Shown here piece by piece: positions 53,909-62,883 of a stretch of DNA of 64,000 nucleotides. A program made the translations under genes and the position numbers. Location: NCBI GenBank assembly GCA_947444195.1, contig CANEZL010000005.1, positions 1-64,000 on the forward strand, in the 5' to 3' direction. The notes beneath the pieces are model-generated. The model was not told the origin of the DNA and made no database searches. It was given only the letters and a program-made list of their open reading frames with translations. Every line of letters starts with the position of its first letter. Positions within the stretch are counted from its first letter, which is position 1. Origin of the DNA: Methylobacteriaceae bacterium. Lineage in GTDB: Bacteria; Pseudomonadota; Alphaproteobacteria; Rhizobiales; Beijerinckiaceae.

Positions 53909-54123
53909 CAGCGGTCGCGCTCCGCGCCCCGGACGTTGGACCGGCTCGTTGCCCTTGCCTGGCCGGACCCGCCCGAAAGCGGGTGTCCTCCCGCTCAGAG
54001 GCAGCCCGCGACGTCCGATGCATCGCGAGCGTCCCTGCAGACGATCCGTACGCGTGGCGGCCTGCTAGGCCATGCCACCCGCATCCATGGACCCACCGAC
54101 GCGCGCACGCCGCCCTTGCAGCG

Positions 54124-54372
54124 CTAAATCGCTTGGACCGCCCCCGATGCGTCGGCATCGCGCTCGTCGGTTCGCCCGGCCTCGCCACTGGCCTCGCAGA
54201 GCAGCCGGAGAAGATCCGAATGGCTGTAGGTCCGGCCCGCGTCGTCGGTCACCTGGACGTCCGACATGCCTGCCAAGGTCAAGGTCAACGCCATGTCGAA
54301 TGCCGTGACCATCAGACCGTACCGGTGCTGGTAATCCTGCCCGCCCCTGCGCGCCCTGACCGTGAAACCCAA
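54124..54372 (-). CDS. Small hypothetical protein with FNR box
   Basis: The 82-residue product starts at TTG 54372 behind GAAGGAGCAAGTGTC, a strong ribosome binding site that decides the start. It reads LGFTVRARRGGQDYQHRYGL, MVTAFDMALTLTLAGMSDVQ, VTDDAGRTYSHSDLLRLLCE, then a polar tail. The pattern (basic strand, helix with DMALxLTLxG, VxVxDxxGRxYxHxDL) is compact and gene-like, but not known to me. The exact FNR/FixK box at 54440-54453 lies 74 bp upstream, so it belongs to the same regulon as the neighbouring nap operon, with which it converges. Confidence 0.68.
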   Translation of the reverse strand: MGFTVRARRGGQDYQHRYGLMVTAFDMALTLTLAGMSDVQVTDDAGRTYSHSDLLRLLCEASGEAGRTDERDADASGAVQAI

Positions 54373-54781
54373 GACACTTGCTCCTTCGTCGGCCGCGGGG
54401 CCGCCTCTCAGGTGAGGGGCCTTTGCCGCTCTCGGTGCATTGATCCACGTCAACTGAGTCGGGCGCCGTGGTATGCCAGCGCTGCGTTGCGAACCGGATG
54501 CCGGTAAGCAGGTCCGGCATGGGCCCTCAGGGCCAGGGCGATACCTCGAACGCAGCTGCCTGCCGATTGCACGAGCGTGCCGGTGGATGCCGTCCCGATA
54601 TCTCGCCCGATGGACGGTGGCGCCTCGGTTCCGGTGCGGGAACCGCATGCCGGCCGGAGGTGAGCTCTCCGGCTATGGTATTCCGGCGCCCATCCGAGCC
54701 CGAGGGAGGTGTCGCCCCGACGAACGGGATGCACCCTGCCCTATTGGTGGGGTGGCCGCGCCACGGCGGGGTCCCGTCGCG
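54373..54781. other. Intergenic region with an FNR/FixK box (54440-54453)
   Basis: TTGATCCACGTCAA at 54440-54453 is an exact TTGA-N6-TCAA site serving the leftward small gene (start 54372). I see no gene in the remaining 330 bp to the response-regulator stop. Confidence 0.65.
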
Positions 54782-55165
54782 TCAACGGCCGCAGACGGCC
54801 TCGATCTTGGCCAGAAGCGTCGCGGCGTTGAAGGGCTTGACGATGTAGTTGTTCACGCCGGCCTTCTTGGCGGCGATGACGTTCTCGGTCTTCGACTCGG
54901 CAGTGACCATGATGAACGGCGTCGTGCGCAGGCCCTCGTCGGCGCGGACGTGGCGCAGCAGCTCGTAGCCCGTCATCGGCTCCATGTTCCAGTCCGAGAT
55001 GACGAGGCCGTACTTGCGGCCCTTGAGCTTGGCCAGCGCCGCCGTGCCGTCGGAGGCATCGTCGACCTCCTCGAAGCCGATTTGCTTCAGAAGGTTGCGG
55101 ATGATGCGGACCATCGTCTGGTAGTCGTCGACGACGAGGATCGGGGTGTTCGGGTCGAGGGCCAT
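54782..55165 (-). CDS. Single-domain response regulator, CheY-like
   Basis: The 127-residue receiver has all active residues: DD at 13-14 (ILVVDDYQTMVRIIRNLLKQ), Asp58 in LVISDWNMEPMTGYELLRHV, Thr in FIMVTAESKTENVIAAKKAG and Lys in YIVKPFNAATL. The DWNMxPMTGxELL and NNYIVKPF wording is that of CheY proteins. It has no output domain and probably acts on the flagellar motor or another partner. No che genes are adjacent; two chemoreceptor genes are in the window (28671-30356 and 62884-end). Confidence 0.92.
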   Translation of the reverse strand: MALDPNTPILVVDDYQTMVRIIRNLLKQIGFEEVDDASDGTAALAKLKGRKYGLVISDWNMEPMTGYELLRHVRADEGLRTTPFIMVTAESKTENVIAAKKAGVNNYIVKPFNAATLLAKIEAVCGR

Positions 55166-56790
55166 GGGACTCGTGCTCGCGACTGACCTTGGACGAGGCT
55201 CTCGGTGCGGCGGGCCGGGAGCGTCCGCCGCAGCAGGCATCGGGATAAACCTCCGTCTAGCACTCACTTCTTTCCTTCGGGTGTCCGGCGTCGCGGCATG
55301 AGGATGCCTTTTCGCCGTCCGATGGATGATATCATGTCTTTCAACTGAACCAGCCCCTGGCGGCGTGCCGCAAGGGCGCCCCCCGGGTGCAGGCCTAAGG
55401 ACATCCAGGCCGACGCCGAGCGGTTCGGCGCCCTGCCGGAGTCCGGCTTCTTGGGCGGCCACGTCGTTGGCGGTGGCACCAAACGGGAAGGGTCGCGCCG
55501 ATGGGCTGACACACAAGTGAGGTACTACCTATGCGACCTTCGAAGGGTTCGAAGTGCGGGACGTCCGGCGCGTCAACACCCGTCGAGCAGTCAACGAAGA
55601 TTGCGTGGCGCGACCGCCGGGTGATCCTCGACCTCATGCTGACTTCTGCCGGGCGGGATCCCCTTCCCCCTGTGCCACCAGCCAAGGCTGCTAGCCGGCG
55701 TAAGCCCAAACGACTGGCGACCACCCGCGCGAGGTGCTGGCGCACCGGCACCTGCGCGGTTCCTAGAAGCGCGCGAACTTCGCGCCCTGGGACTTGGACG
55801 CCCGCGCCTTGGAAGCCTTGCCTGGCATGCGCTGCCTCGCGGGCTGCGAGTCCGAGCCGGTGTGGGTGACCGCCGTGCCGACCGCCCTGGCCAGGCTCAA
55901 CCGCGTGGCCTTCGTGCATCCCGCGAGGCTGGAGCCGCTGCGCAGGCGGGGACGGGGTCTCTCGGACCTATGTCGGTACGTCCGACCCGGCCTCTGGGAC
56001 GACACCGGTGATGCGCCGCCTCGCCCAGTTGCAGCGATGCCCCATCCGCGCGTGCCGCCCGCCGGGACGCTCGCCCCGGCCATGCCGGCCTAGGACGGCG
56101 ATCCGCCGTTGGGGGTTGCCCGTACCGATGCAGGCGTCCCGCCTCCCCCCGGGAGGCCGGCGCCTCGACAAGCATGCGCCCATGCAGGAATGGCGGCTGG
56201 CGAGACAGCAAGGACTACGACCCCGCATCCGCAGGGGGCTCACATGTTCCGCGCACGTGAATGGTGGAGACCGAGAACGGGGGCATTCAACCCCACGGAC
56301 TCAGAGTTTTATGCAGGGGGAGGTACGGGCAACGATTCCGCCAAGACCCTGAGGAGCGGTCGACGGCGGCGGCGGTGAGGCCCGGTAGCCGGCCGAGTTC
56401 AGACGGGGGCATCGGCCCCTTCGCGCGGGGACGGCGATGGCCGTCACGCGAAGGGATCGGGGCAACCGCATGCCCCGGTGCCGGATCGGCCACAAGCCGG
56501 TCCGCGAAGGGCTTGCACACGTAGGTCCCGATGGCGGTTTAGCCTCCGCAGCGATTGACGAAGCCGGGTCACGTCTGACGCAGGCCGGGGGCCCCCCGTG
56601 CGGCTGCCGAATCCGGCGCCGGACAGGGGACCTCGGGATTTGAAAGATCGGCTGGACCCGCGATCCGACATCGGGCTTTGCCAAACGCGGCATTTCGCGC
56701 ACAAAGGGTATTCCGACATGCCACGGACCAGCACGCCGGATGGAAGGCCCGCACGCGACATCCCCGAACCGCTTTCCCGGCGATGGCGCG
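55166..56790. other. Gene-poor region of about 1.6 kb
   Basis: Between the CheY-like gene and the first hybrid kinase I cannot support any known gene. Composition is somewhat less GC-rich in places (for example 55320-55350 and 56240-56340). Open frames lack recognisable domains. A possible small ORF is listed separately at 56244-56378. A 15-mer GGGGCAACCGCATGC near 56459 closely resembles GGGGCAACGGCATGC near 44771 at the TnpB relic's end, hinting at a decayed mobile element. Confidence 0.4.
56244..56378 (+). CDS. Candidate small ORF (44 residues), unproven
   Basis: ATG 56244 follows GCAGGGGGCTCAC. The product starts MFRAREWWRPRTGAFNPTDS, continues EFYAGGGTGNDSAKTL and ends in a run of Arg. 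Its aromatic- and Asn/Thr-containing composition is unlike shadow translations in this GC-rich DNA, but no family is recognised and there is no neighbouring gene context. It could be noise or the end of a degraded gene. Confidence 0.25.
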   Translation: MFRAREWWRPRTGAFNPTDSEFYAGGGTGNDSAKTLRSGRRRRR

Positions 56791-59154
56791 ATGGCGGCCC
56801 GGATGCGGACGCACGATTGGTCCGGAACCGTCCTCGGGCCCGCCGAGCTTTGGCCAGCCGCGCTCGTCGCCTTGGTCGGCGTCGCGCTCCGGGCCGCGAC
56901 CCCGATGGTGGTCTACTGGGGACGGGACCTCGCCATCCTATACAACGACGCGTGGGGCGCGCTCGTCGGCGGCAAACACCCTGGGGCGTTGGCCCGTCCG
57001 GCTCGGGAGGTCTTCCACGAGGCGTGGCACGCACTCGGTCCGATGTTCGACCGGGTGCTCTCGGGAAGCGGGGCCGTGGAGGTGCAGAACCAGCACCTCG
57101 CGCTCGACCGCAACGGGACGCCCGAGGACGCATGGTTCACCTACAGCCTTAACCCTGTCCTCGACGCGGACGGGCGCGTCGCCGGCGTCTTCAGCGTTGC
57201 GCAGGAGACGACCGGCCAGGTGCGCGCCTCGTCCGACTTGGAAGCGAGCGAGGAGCGCTTCCGGAGCTTCGCCGAGGCGTCCGCGAACGTGCTCTGGATC
57301 GCCGACCCGGCCGGGGGGAACCTTGAGTACCTGAGCCCGGCCTACGAGCGGGTGTGGGGCGACCGACGCGAGCTCGTGATGGAGGATCTCGGGCGCTGGG
57401 CCTCGCTCGTGCATCCCGACGACCGCGCGCGTGCCTTCTCGGCGATGCCGCGCCTGCTCGCCGGCGAGACCCATACCGTCGAGTACCGAATCGTGCGGCC
57501 GGACGACGGAACCGTGCGCCACATCCGCGACACCGGCTTCCCCATTCGTGACGGGGAGGGCCGGCTCCGGCGCCTCGGCGGCATCGCGCAGGACGTCACC
57601 GGCGAGCACGCGCGCGAGGAAGCCCTGGAGCGTCGCATCGCCGACAGCACGGCGGAGCACGACCGGGTCTGGCGCAACTCGCGCGACCTGCTGGTCGTCG
57701 TCGGCGGCGATGGCGTCCTCCGCGCCGTGAACCCAGCGTGGACGGCCATCTTGGGCCATGAGGCCGCGGAGGCGGTCGGGCGCAACTTCCTGGAATTCGT
57801 TCGACCCGAGGACCGCGTGGTCGCCCGGACCGCCCTGTCCTACGCCGCGTCGGACGACGGCCTGACCGGCTTCGAGAGCCGTTGCGCCCACAAGGACGGC
57901 ACGCCGCGCTGGGTCTCCTGGCAAACCGCAGCCGAGGGCGGCACCGTCTACGCCTACGGACGCGACGTCACCGCCGAAAGGGGAAGGGCAGCTGCGCTCG
58001 CCGAGGCGGAGGAGGCCCTGCGCCAATCGCAGAAACTGGAGGCCATAGGGCAGCTCACCGGCGGGGTGGCCCACGACTTCAACAACCTGCTTACCATCAT
58101 CCGCTCCTCAGTGGACTTCCTGCGCCGACCGGACCTGCCCGAGGCGCGCAAGGCCCGCTACCTCGACGCCGTCTCGGATACCGTTGACCGAGCCGCCAAG
58201 CTCACCGGGCAACTGCTATCCTTCGCACGCCGCCAGGCACTCAAGGCGGAAGCGTTCGACGTCGTAGGGTGCCTGCGGGGGGTGGCGGAGATGCTCGACA
58301 CGGTCGCCGGCGCGCGCATCCGCGTCGTGACCGAGGTGCCGGACGCCGCCTGCTTCGTGCGCGCGGACCGCAGCCAGTTCGAGACGGCGCTGGTGAACAT
58401 GGCGGTGAACGCCCGCGACGCCATGGACGGCGAGGGCACGCTAAGGCTGCGGCTCGTCTGCGGCGTGCCGAAGCCGGCCATCCGCGGCCACGCGGGGGCG
58501 CCGGGCGCGTTCGCCGCAGTCTCCTTGTCCGACACGGGCGCCGGCATCGCGCCCGAAGTGCTTCCCCGCGTCTTCGAACCGTTCTTCACCACCAAGGAGG
58601 TCGGCAAGGGCACCGGCCTTGGCCTGAGCCAGGTCATCGGCTTTGCCAAGCAGTCGGGCGGCGACGTCGACGTGGCGAGCGAAATGGGCCGTGGCACGAC
58701 CTTCACCCTCTACCTTCCCCAGATCGAGCCGGTCGAACGCGAGGAGACGCCGGCCCAACTGCCGGAAGCTGCGGAAGGCGGGACCGGCCAGCGCGTGCTC
58801 GTCGTCGAGGACAATGTCGAGGTTGGTCGTTTCGCCACGCAGATCCTTCAGGACCTCGGCTACGAAACGACCTGGGCGACCGATGCCGGGGAAGCCCTGG
58901 CATGGCTCGGCGCGGATTGCACCGGCTTCGACGCGGTGTTCTCGGACGTGGTGATGCCGGGCATGAACGGGGTCGAACTCGCGCGCGAGGTCCGGCGCCG
59001 GCGCCCCGGCCTACCGGTGGTGCTGACCTCCGGCTACAGTCATGTGCTGGCCCAAGAGGGCGGCCATGACTTCGAGCTCCTGCACAAGCCCTACTCGACC
59101 GATCAGCTCTCGCGCATCCTGCAACGGGCCATGGCGCTCGCGCGGCGTCATTGA
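56791..59154 (+). CDS. Hybrid sensor histidine kinase with PAS domains and C-terminal receiver
   Basis: The 787-residue soluble protein has an N-terminal PAS variant starting RTHDWSGTVLGPAELWPAAL, two further PAS domains (about 150-275 with ERFRSFAEASANVLWIADPA, and 290-400), and a HisKA core with GVAHDFNNLLTI (His428). HATPase boxes are NMAVNARDAM, DTGAGIAPEVLPRVFEPFF and GTGLGLSQV. The C-terminal receiver has phospho-acceptor Asp719 (FSDVVMPGMNG). No TM helices are seen. The start is set at 56791, just before the conserved DWS-x-x-x-LGP block; ATG 56740 would add 17 residues. The signal is unknown. Another kinase with the same N-terminal motif follows 318 bp downstream. Confidence 0.88.
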   Translation: MAARMRTHDWSGTVLGPAELWPAALVALVGVALRAATPMVVYWGRDLAILYNDAWGALVGGKHPGALARPAREVFHEAWHALGPMFDRVLSGSGAVEVQNQHLALDRNGTPEDAWFTYSLNPVLDADGRVAGVFSVAQETTGQVRASSDLEASEERFRSFAEASANVLWIADPAGGNLEYLSPAYERVWGDRRELVMEDLGRWASLVHPDDRARAFSAMPRLLAGETHTVEYRIVRPDDGTVRHIRDTGFPIRDGEGRLRRLGGIAQDVTGEHAREEALERRIADSTAEHDRVWRNSRDLLVVVGGDGVLRAVNPAWTAILGHEAAEAVGRNFLEFVRPEDRVVARTALSYAASDDGLTGFESRCAHKDGTPRWVSWQTAAEGGTVYAYGRDVTAERGRAAALAEAEEALRQSQKLEAIGQLTGGVAHDFNNLLTIIRSSVDFLRRPDLPEARKARYLDAVSDTVDRAAKLTGQLLSFARRQALKAEAFDVVGCLRGVAEMLDTVAGARIRVVTEVPDAACFVRADRSQFETALVNMAVNARDAMDGEGTLRLRLVCGVPKPAIRGHAGAPGAFAAVSLSDTGAGIAPEVLPRVFEPFFTTKEVGKGTGLGLSQVIGFAKQSGGDVDVASEMGRGTTFTLYLPQIEPVEREETPAQLPEAAEGGTGQRVLVVEDNVEVGRFATQILQDLGYETTWATDAGEALAWLGADCTGFDAVFSDVVMPGMNGVELAREVRRRRPGLPVVLTSGYSHVLAQEGGHDFELLHKPYSTDQLSRILQRAMALARRH

Positions 59155-59472
59155 CGCGCGCTATGCCGCCGCTCCGGGCGCTTGCATAATGGGCGGCACC
59201 GGGCATGACGGTCGCGTTCGCCGAGCCTTTCCGCTTCCGTCCGACCAAGCCCGTGACCCTTCGCACACCCGCCGTCCATACGCCCGAGGCGACCGCACCG
59301 AACTCCTGGCCGAGCCCTTCGTGATGGAGGCGCTGGCCTCGCGCATCTGGGACATGGATCGGGGGATGACCCATGTTCGTCGAGTGCGGAAGCACGCGAG
59401 GGGGCAGCGACGCGTGGCGGCGATAGTCGAGGTTTGGATGGGAATGGGCGGCGCCGACCGGGGTGCGGGACG
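59155..59472. other. Intergenic stretch between two hybrid kinases
   Basis: These 318 bp contain no gene or box that I can support. Confidence 0.4.
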
Positions 59473-62400
59473 ATGACGCCCGCGGATGCTGCGGGCGCGC
59501 TGTTCCGTGGCCCGGGCGAGATCCGGACCCTCGCGCGCGTCCTTGACTGGTCGCGCACGCCGCTCGGTCCCGTCCCCGCGTGGCCGCAGAGCCTGCGCTC
59601 CACCGTGCGCACGCTGCTGTCCTCGCAGTACCCGATGATCCTCACCTGGGGACCCGAGTTCACTCAGGTCTACAACGACGCCTACGCCAAGCTCATCGGC
59701 GCCGGTCACCCGGACGCACTCGGCGGCGACATCCGCATCACGCTCGCGGCTGGGTGGGACACCCTTGGTCCGATGATAGCCCGTGTCATGGAGACGGGCA
59801 TCGCGAACTGGACGCCGGCCCTGCCGCTTCCGATGGAGCGGGCCGGCTACCGGGAGGAGGCCTACTTCAGCGTCTCGCACGCGCCGGCCGAGGACGACGA
59901 GGGCCGCATCGTCGGTATGTTGGCGGTCTGCAGCGAGGTCACCGCCCAGGTCGTGGGCGAGCGTCGGCTCGGCCTGCTGCGCGACTTGGCCGCCCGTGCC
60001 GGCGAGACCCGGAGCGTCGAGGCGACTTGCGCCGACATCGGGGGCGCCCTTTCCGGCGAGAGGCTCGACGTGCCCTTCGCGCTGGTCTTCCTACGGGACA
60101 CCGAAGGTCGCCTGCGCCTGGGCGCGGCCGCGGGAATCGGCGACGCCCATCCGCTGGCGTCGCCGGAAGCCGGAGCGACCTGGCCCTTCGAGCAGGCACT
60201 TGCCGGCGAGGTCGTGGCGGTGGGCGGCTTGGCGTCGGTGCTCGGCATGGCGGGCGGGCTCTGGGGCGATCCCGTAGAGGTCGCCCTTATCATGCCGCTC
60301 GCGGGCGAGGCCGGCTCGGAGCCGCTCGGCGTGCTGGTCCTCGGCGTCAGCCCGAGCCGCGCGCTCGACGCGGGCTACCGCGGTTTCCTCGACCTCGTGG
60401 CCGGGCAGGTCTCCACGGCCTTGCGCAATGCGCGCGCCTACGAGGAGGAGAGGCGCCGCGCCGAGGCGCTGGCCCAGGTCGACCGTGCCAAGACGCAGTT
60501 CTTTTCCAACGTCAGCCACGAGTTTCGCACGCCGCTGACCCTGATGCTCGGCCCGCTGGAGGAGGCCCTGCGGGACCAGCTCCTGCCCGAGGCGACCCGC
60601 GGGGAACTGGAGCCGGCGCACCGCAACGCGCTGCGCCTGCTGCGCCTCGTCAACACGCTGCTCGACTTCTCGCGCGTCGAGGCCGGCCGCGCCCAGGCCT
60701 CCTTCGCGCCGGTCGACCTTGCCGCCCTGACGGCCGACCTCGCCAGCACCTTCCGCTCGGCGATCGAGCGCGGCGGCCTCGCGCTGCGCGTCGATTGTCC
60801 ACGGATGTCCGGGCCCGTTCACGTCGACCGGGACATGTGGGAGAAGGTCGTTCTCAACCTGCTCTCGAACGCCTTCAAGTTCACGTTCGAGGGCGGCATC
60901 GACGTTCGGCTGGAGGCGGTGTCGGGCGCGGTCCGGCTCACGGTCGCCGACACCGGCGTAGGCATTCCAGCCGAGGCGCTGCCGCACGTCTTCGAGCGCT
61001 TCCACCGCATCGAGGGCGGCCGCAGCCGCTCGCACGAGGGCTCGGGCATCGGCCTCGCGCTCGTGCACGAGTTGGTGGGCATTCATGGGGGCGCCGTCGA
61101 GGTGCGGAGTACGGTCGGATCGGGCACCGCCTTCGTGGTGACCCTGCCGACCGGAACGGCCCACCTGCCGCGGGAGAGGCTGGCCGAGGCCACTCCGACG
61201 CCCGGCATCGGCGGAGCCGCGCAGTCCTACGTCGAGGAGGCGCTGCGCTGGCTGCCCGACGATCCCGCGCCCTCGAACGTCGTGCCCCTGCGCGGTGCGC
61301 CCAGTTCCGCCGTGGCGGAGGGCGGGCGTGCCCGCATCGTGCTCGCCGACGACAACGCCGACATGCGGGCCTACGTCGCGCGCTTGCTCGGGCAGGACCA
61401 CGACGTCGTCGCGGTCGCCGATGGCGCGGCCGCCTTGGAGGCGCTCCGGGCCGGGCCGGCGGACCTGCTGCTGACCGACGTGATGATGCCAGTGCTGGAC
61501 GGCATCGGGCTGACCCGGGCCGTCCGCGCCGACCCCGCGCTGCGCACCGTCCCGGTGATCCTGCTCTCCGCCCGGGCGGGCGCCGAGGCCGGCATCGAGG
61601 GTCTGGAGGCGGGGGCCGACGACTACCTCGTGAAGCCGTTCGCGGCGCGCGAGCTCCAGGCGCGCGTCCGGGCGAACCTGGAACTGGCGCGCCTGCGGGC
61701 GGAGGCGCAGGAGCAGGTCGTGCAGGCCCGAAAGATGGAGGCTGTCGAGCAGTTGACCGCTGGCATCGCCCACGACTTCAACAACCTGTTGGCCGCCGTG
61801 ATGGGCTCGGTCGAGCTCGCCGAGCGCAAGGTCTCAGACGAGCGCGCGCAGCGCCTCCTGCGTAACGCCATGCAGGCCGCGCAGCGCGGGGCCAGGCTGA
61901 CCGAGCAACTCCTCGCCTTCTCGCGCAAGCAGCGCCTCGATGCGCGGCCGGCCGACCTGAACGGGCTGCTGTCCGGGATGGCCGAGCAGCTGCACCGCAC
62001 GCTTGGCAACGGGACCGCCGTGGTGACCCGCCTTGCCGCGGATCTCTGGCCGGCGGTCGCCGACGCGCACCGCGTCGAGCTCGCCGTCCTCAACCTCGTG
62101 ACGAACGCGCGCGACGCGCTCCACGGCGGCGGTGAGGTCCGGATCGGGACCGAGAACCTGCCGGCCGGCACGCCGCGCCCGGCGACGGTGCCCGCCGGCG
62201 ACCTCGTCGTGCTCACGCTGACGGACACGGGCGAGGGCATGCCCGCGGAGGTGCTGGCCCGGGTGTTCGAGCCCTTCTTCACGACGAGGCCCCAGGGCAA
62301 GGGCACCGGCCTCGGGCTCGCCCAGGTCTACGGGACCGCCCGGCAGCTCGGCGGTGCCGTGACCCTCAGCAGCCGCCCCGGCGAGGGCACGACCGTGTCG

Positions 62401-62880
62401 ATGTACCTGCCGCGCGCCGAGCCGGCCGCCGATGACCGGCCGACCCGCGGCAAGCACCAGATCGCTGGCCCGGACGAGGCGGCGCGCATCCTCGTGGTCG
62501 ACGACGACCCGCAGGTGAGGGCCATGACGGTCGCCTCGCTGGAGGAGCTCGGCTACGCCGTCGACGAGGTGTTCGACGGAACCGAGGCGTTGCGCCTGCT
62601 GCGGGCGGGCCGCCGGTTCGACCTGCTGCTGACCGACTACGCCATGCCGGGGATGGCCGGGACGGAGCTCGCGGGTCGGGTGCAGGCCTTGGCGCCCGGG
62701 CTGGCCGTCCTGCTGATGACGGGCTACGCCGACGCGGCGGCCCTGCCGGCGGACGCGCCGCCGGTGCTCCGCAAGCCCTTCGCGCTCGACGACCTGCGGA
62801 CGACCGTCGAGCGGCTGCTGGCCGGCCGGCCCGGCCGCGTCCTGCCGTTCCGCCGTCCCGACGACGGCGAGGTCGGCTGA
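59473..62880 (+). CDS. Double hybrid histidine kinase: PAS-GAF-HK-REC-HK-REC
   Basis: The 1135-residue protein starts with the same PAS variant as its upstream neighbour (LDWSRTPLGPVPAWPQSLRS, YNDAYAKLIGAGHP). A GAF-like domain (about 165-325) follows, then kinase core 1 with VSHEFRTPL (His349), NLLSNAFKFTF and GSGIGLALVHELV. Receiver 1 has Asp669 (TDVMMPVLDG) and KPF. Kinase core 2 has IAHDFNNLL (His767), NLVTNARDAL and GTGLGLAQV, and receiver 2 has Asp1055 (TDYAMPGMAG). All phospho-relay residues are present in both halves. It is soluble. The first core is of the HPK1 class and the second resembles the neighbour's core. No output regulator is adjacent. Confidence 0.88.
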   Translation: MTPADAAGALFRGPGEIRTLARVLDWSRTPLGPVPAWPQSLRSTVRTLLSSQYPMILTWGPEFTQVYNDAYAKLIGAGHPDALGGDIRITLAAGWDTLGPMIARVMETGIANWTPALPLPMERAGYREEAYFSVSHAPAEDDEGRIVGMLAVCSEVTAQVVGERRLGLLRDLAARAGETRSVEATCADIGGALSGERLDVPFALVFLRDTEGRLRLGAAAGIGDAHPLASPEAGATWPFEQALAGEVVAVGGLASVLGMAGGLWGDPVEVALIMPLAGEAGSEPLGVLVLGVSPSRALDAGYRGFLDLVAGQVSTALRNARAYEEERRRAEALAQVDRAKTQFFSNVSHEFRTPLTLMLGPLEEALRDQLLPEATRGELEPAHRNALRLLRLVNTLLDFSRVEAGRAQASFAPVDLAALTADLASTFRSAIERGGLALRVDCPRMSGPVHVDRDMWEKVVLNLLSNAFKFTFEGGIDVRLEAVSGAVRLTVADTGVGIPAEALPHVFERFHRIEGGRSRSHEGSGIGLALVHELVGIHGGAVEVRSTVGSGTAFVVTLPTGTAHLPRERLAEATPTPGIGGAAQSYVEEALRWLPDDPAPSNVVPLRGAPSSAVAEGGRARIVLADDNADMRAYVARLLGQDHDVVAVADGAAALEALRAGPADLLLTDVMMPVLDGIGLTRAVRADPALRTVPVILLSARAGAEAGIEGLEAGADDYLVKPFAARELQARVRANLELARLRAEAQEQVVQARKMEAVEQLTAGIAHDFNNLLAAVMGSVELAERKVSDERAQRLLRNAMQAAQRGARLTEQLLAFSRKQRLDARPADLNGLLSGMAEQLHRTLGNGTAVVTRLAADLWPAVADAHRVELAVLNLVTNARDALHGGGEVRIGTENLPAGTPRPATVPAGDLVVLTLTDTGEGMPAEVLARVFEPFFTTRPQGKGTGLGLAQVYGTARQLGGAVTLSSRPGEGTTVSMYLPRAEPAADDRPTRGKHQIAGPDEAARILVVDDDPQVRAMTVASLEELGYAVDEVFDGTEALRLLRAGRRFDLLLTDYAMPGMAGTELAGRVQALAPGLAVLLMTGYADAAALPADAPPVLRKPFALDDLRTTVERLLAGRPGRVLPFRRPDDGEVG

Positions 62881-62883
62881 GCG

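Noticed and set aside
55530..55560. GGTTCGAA-containing stretch resembling a tRNA T-arm
   Set aside because: No matching acceptor, D or anticodon arms could be folded around it.
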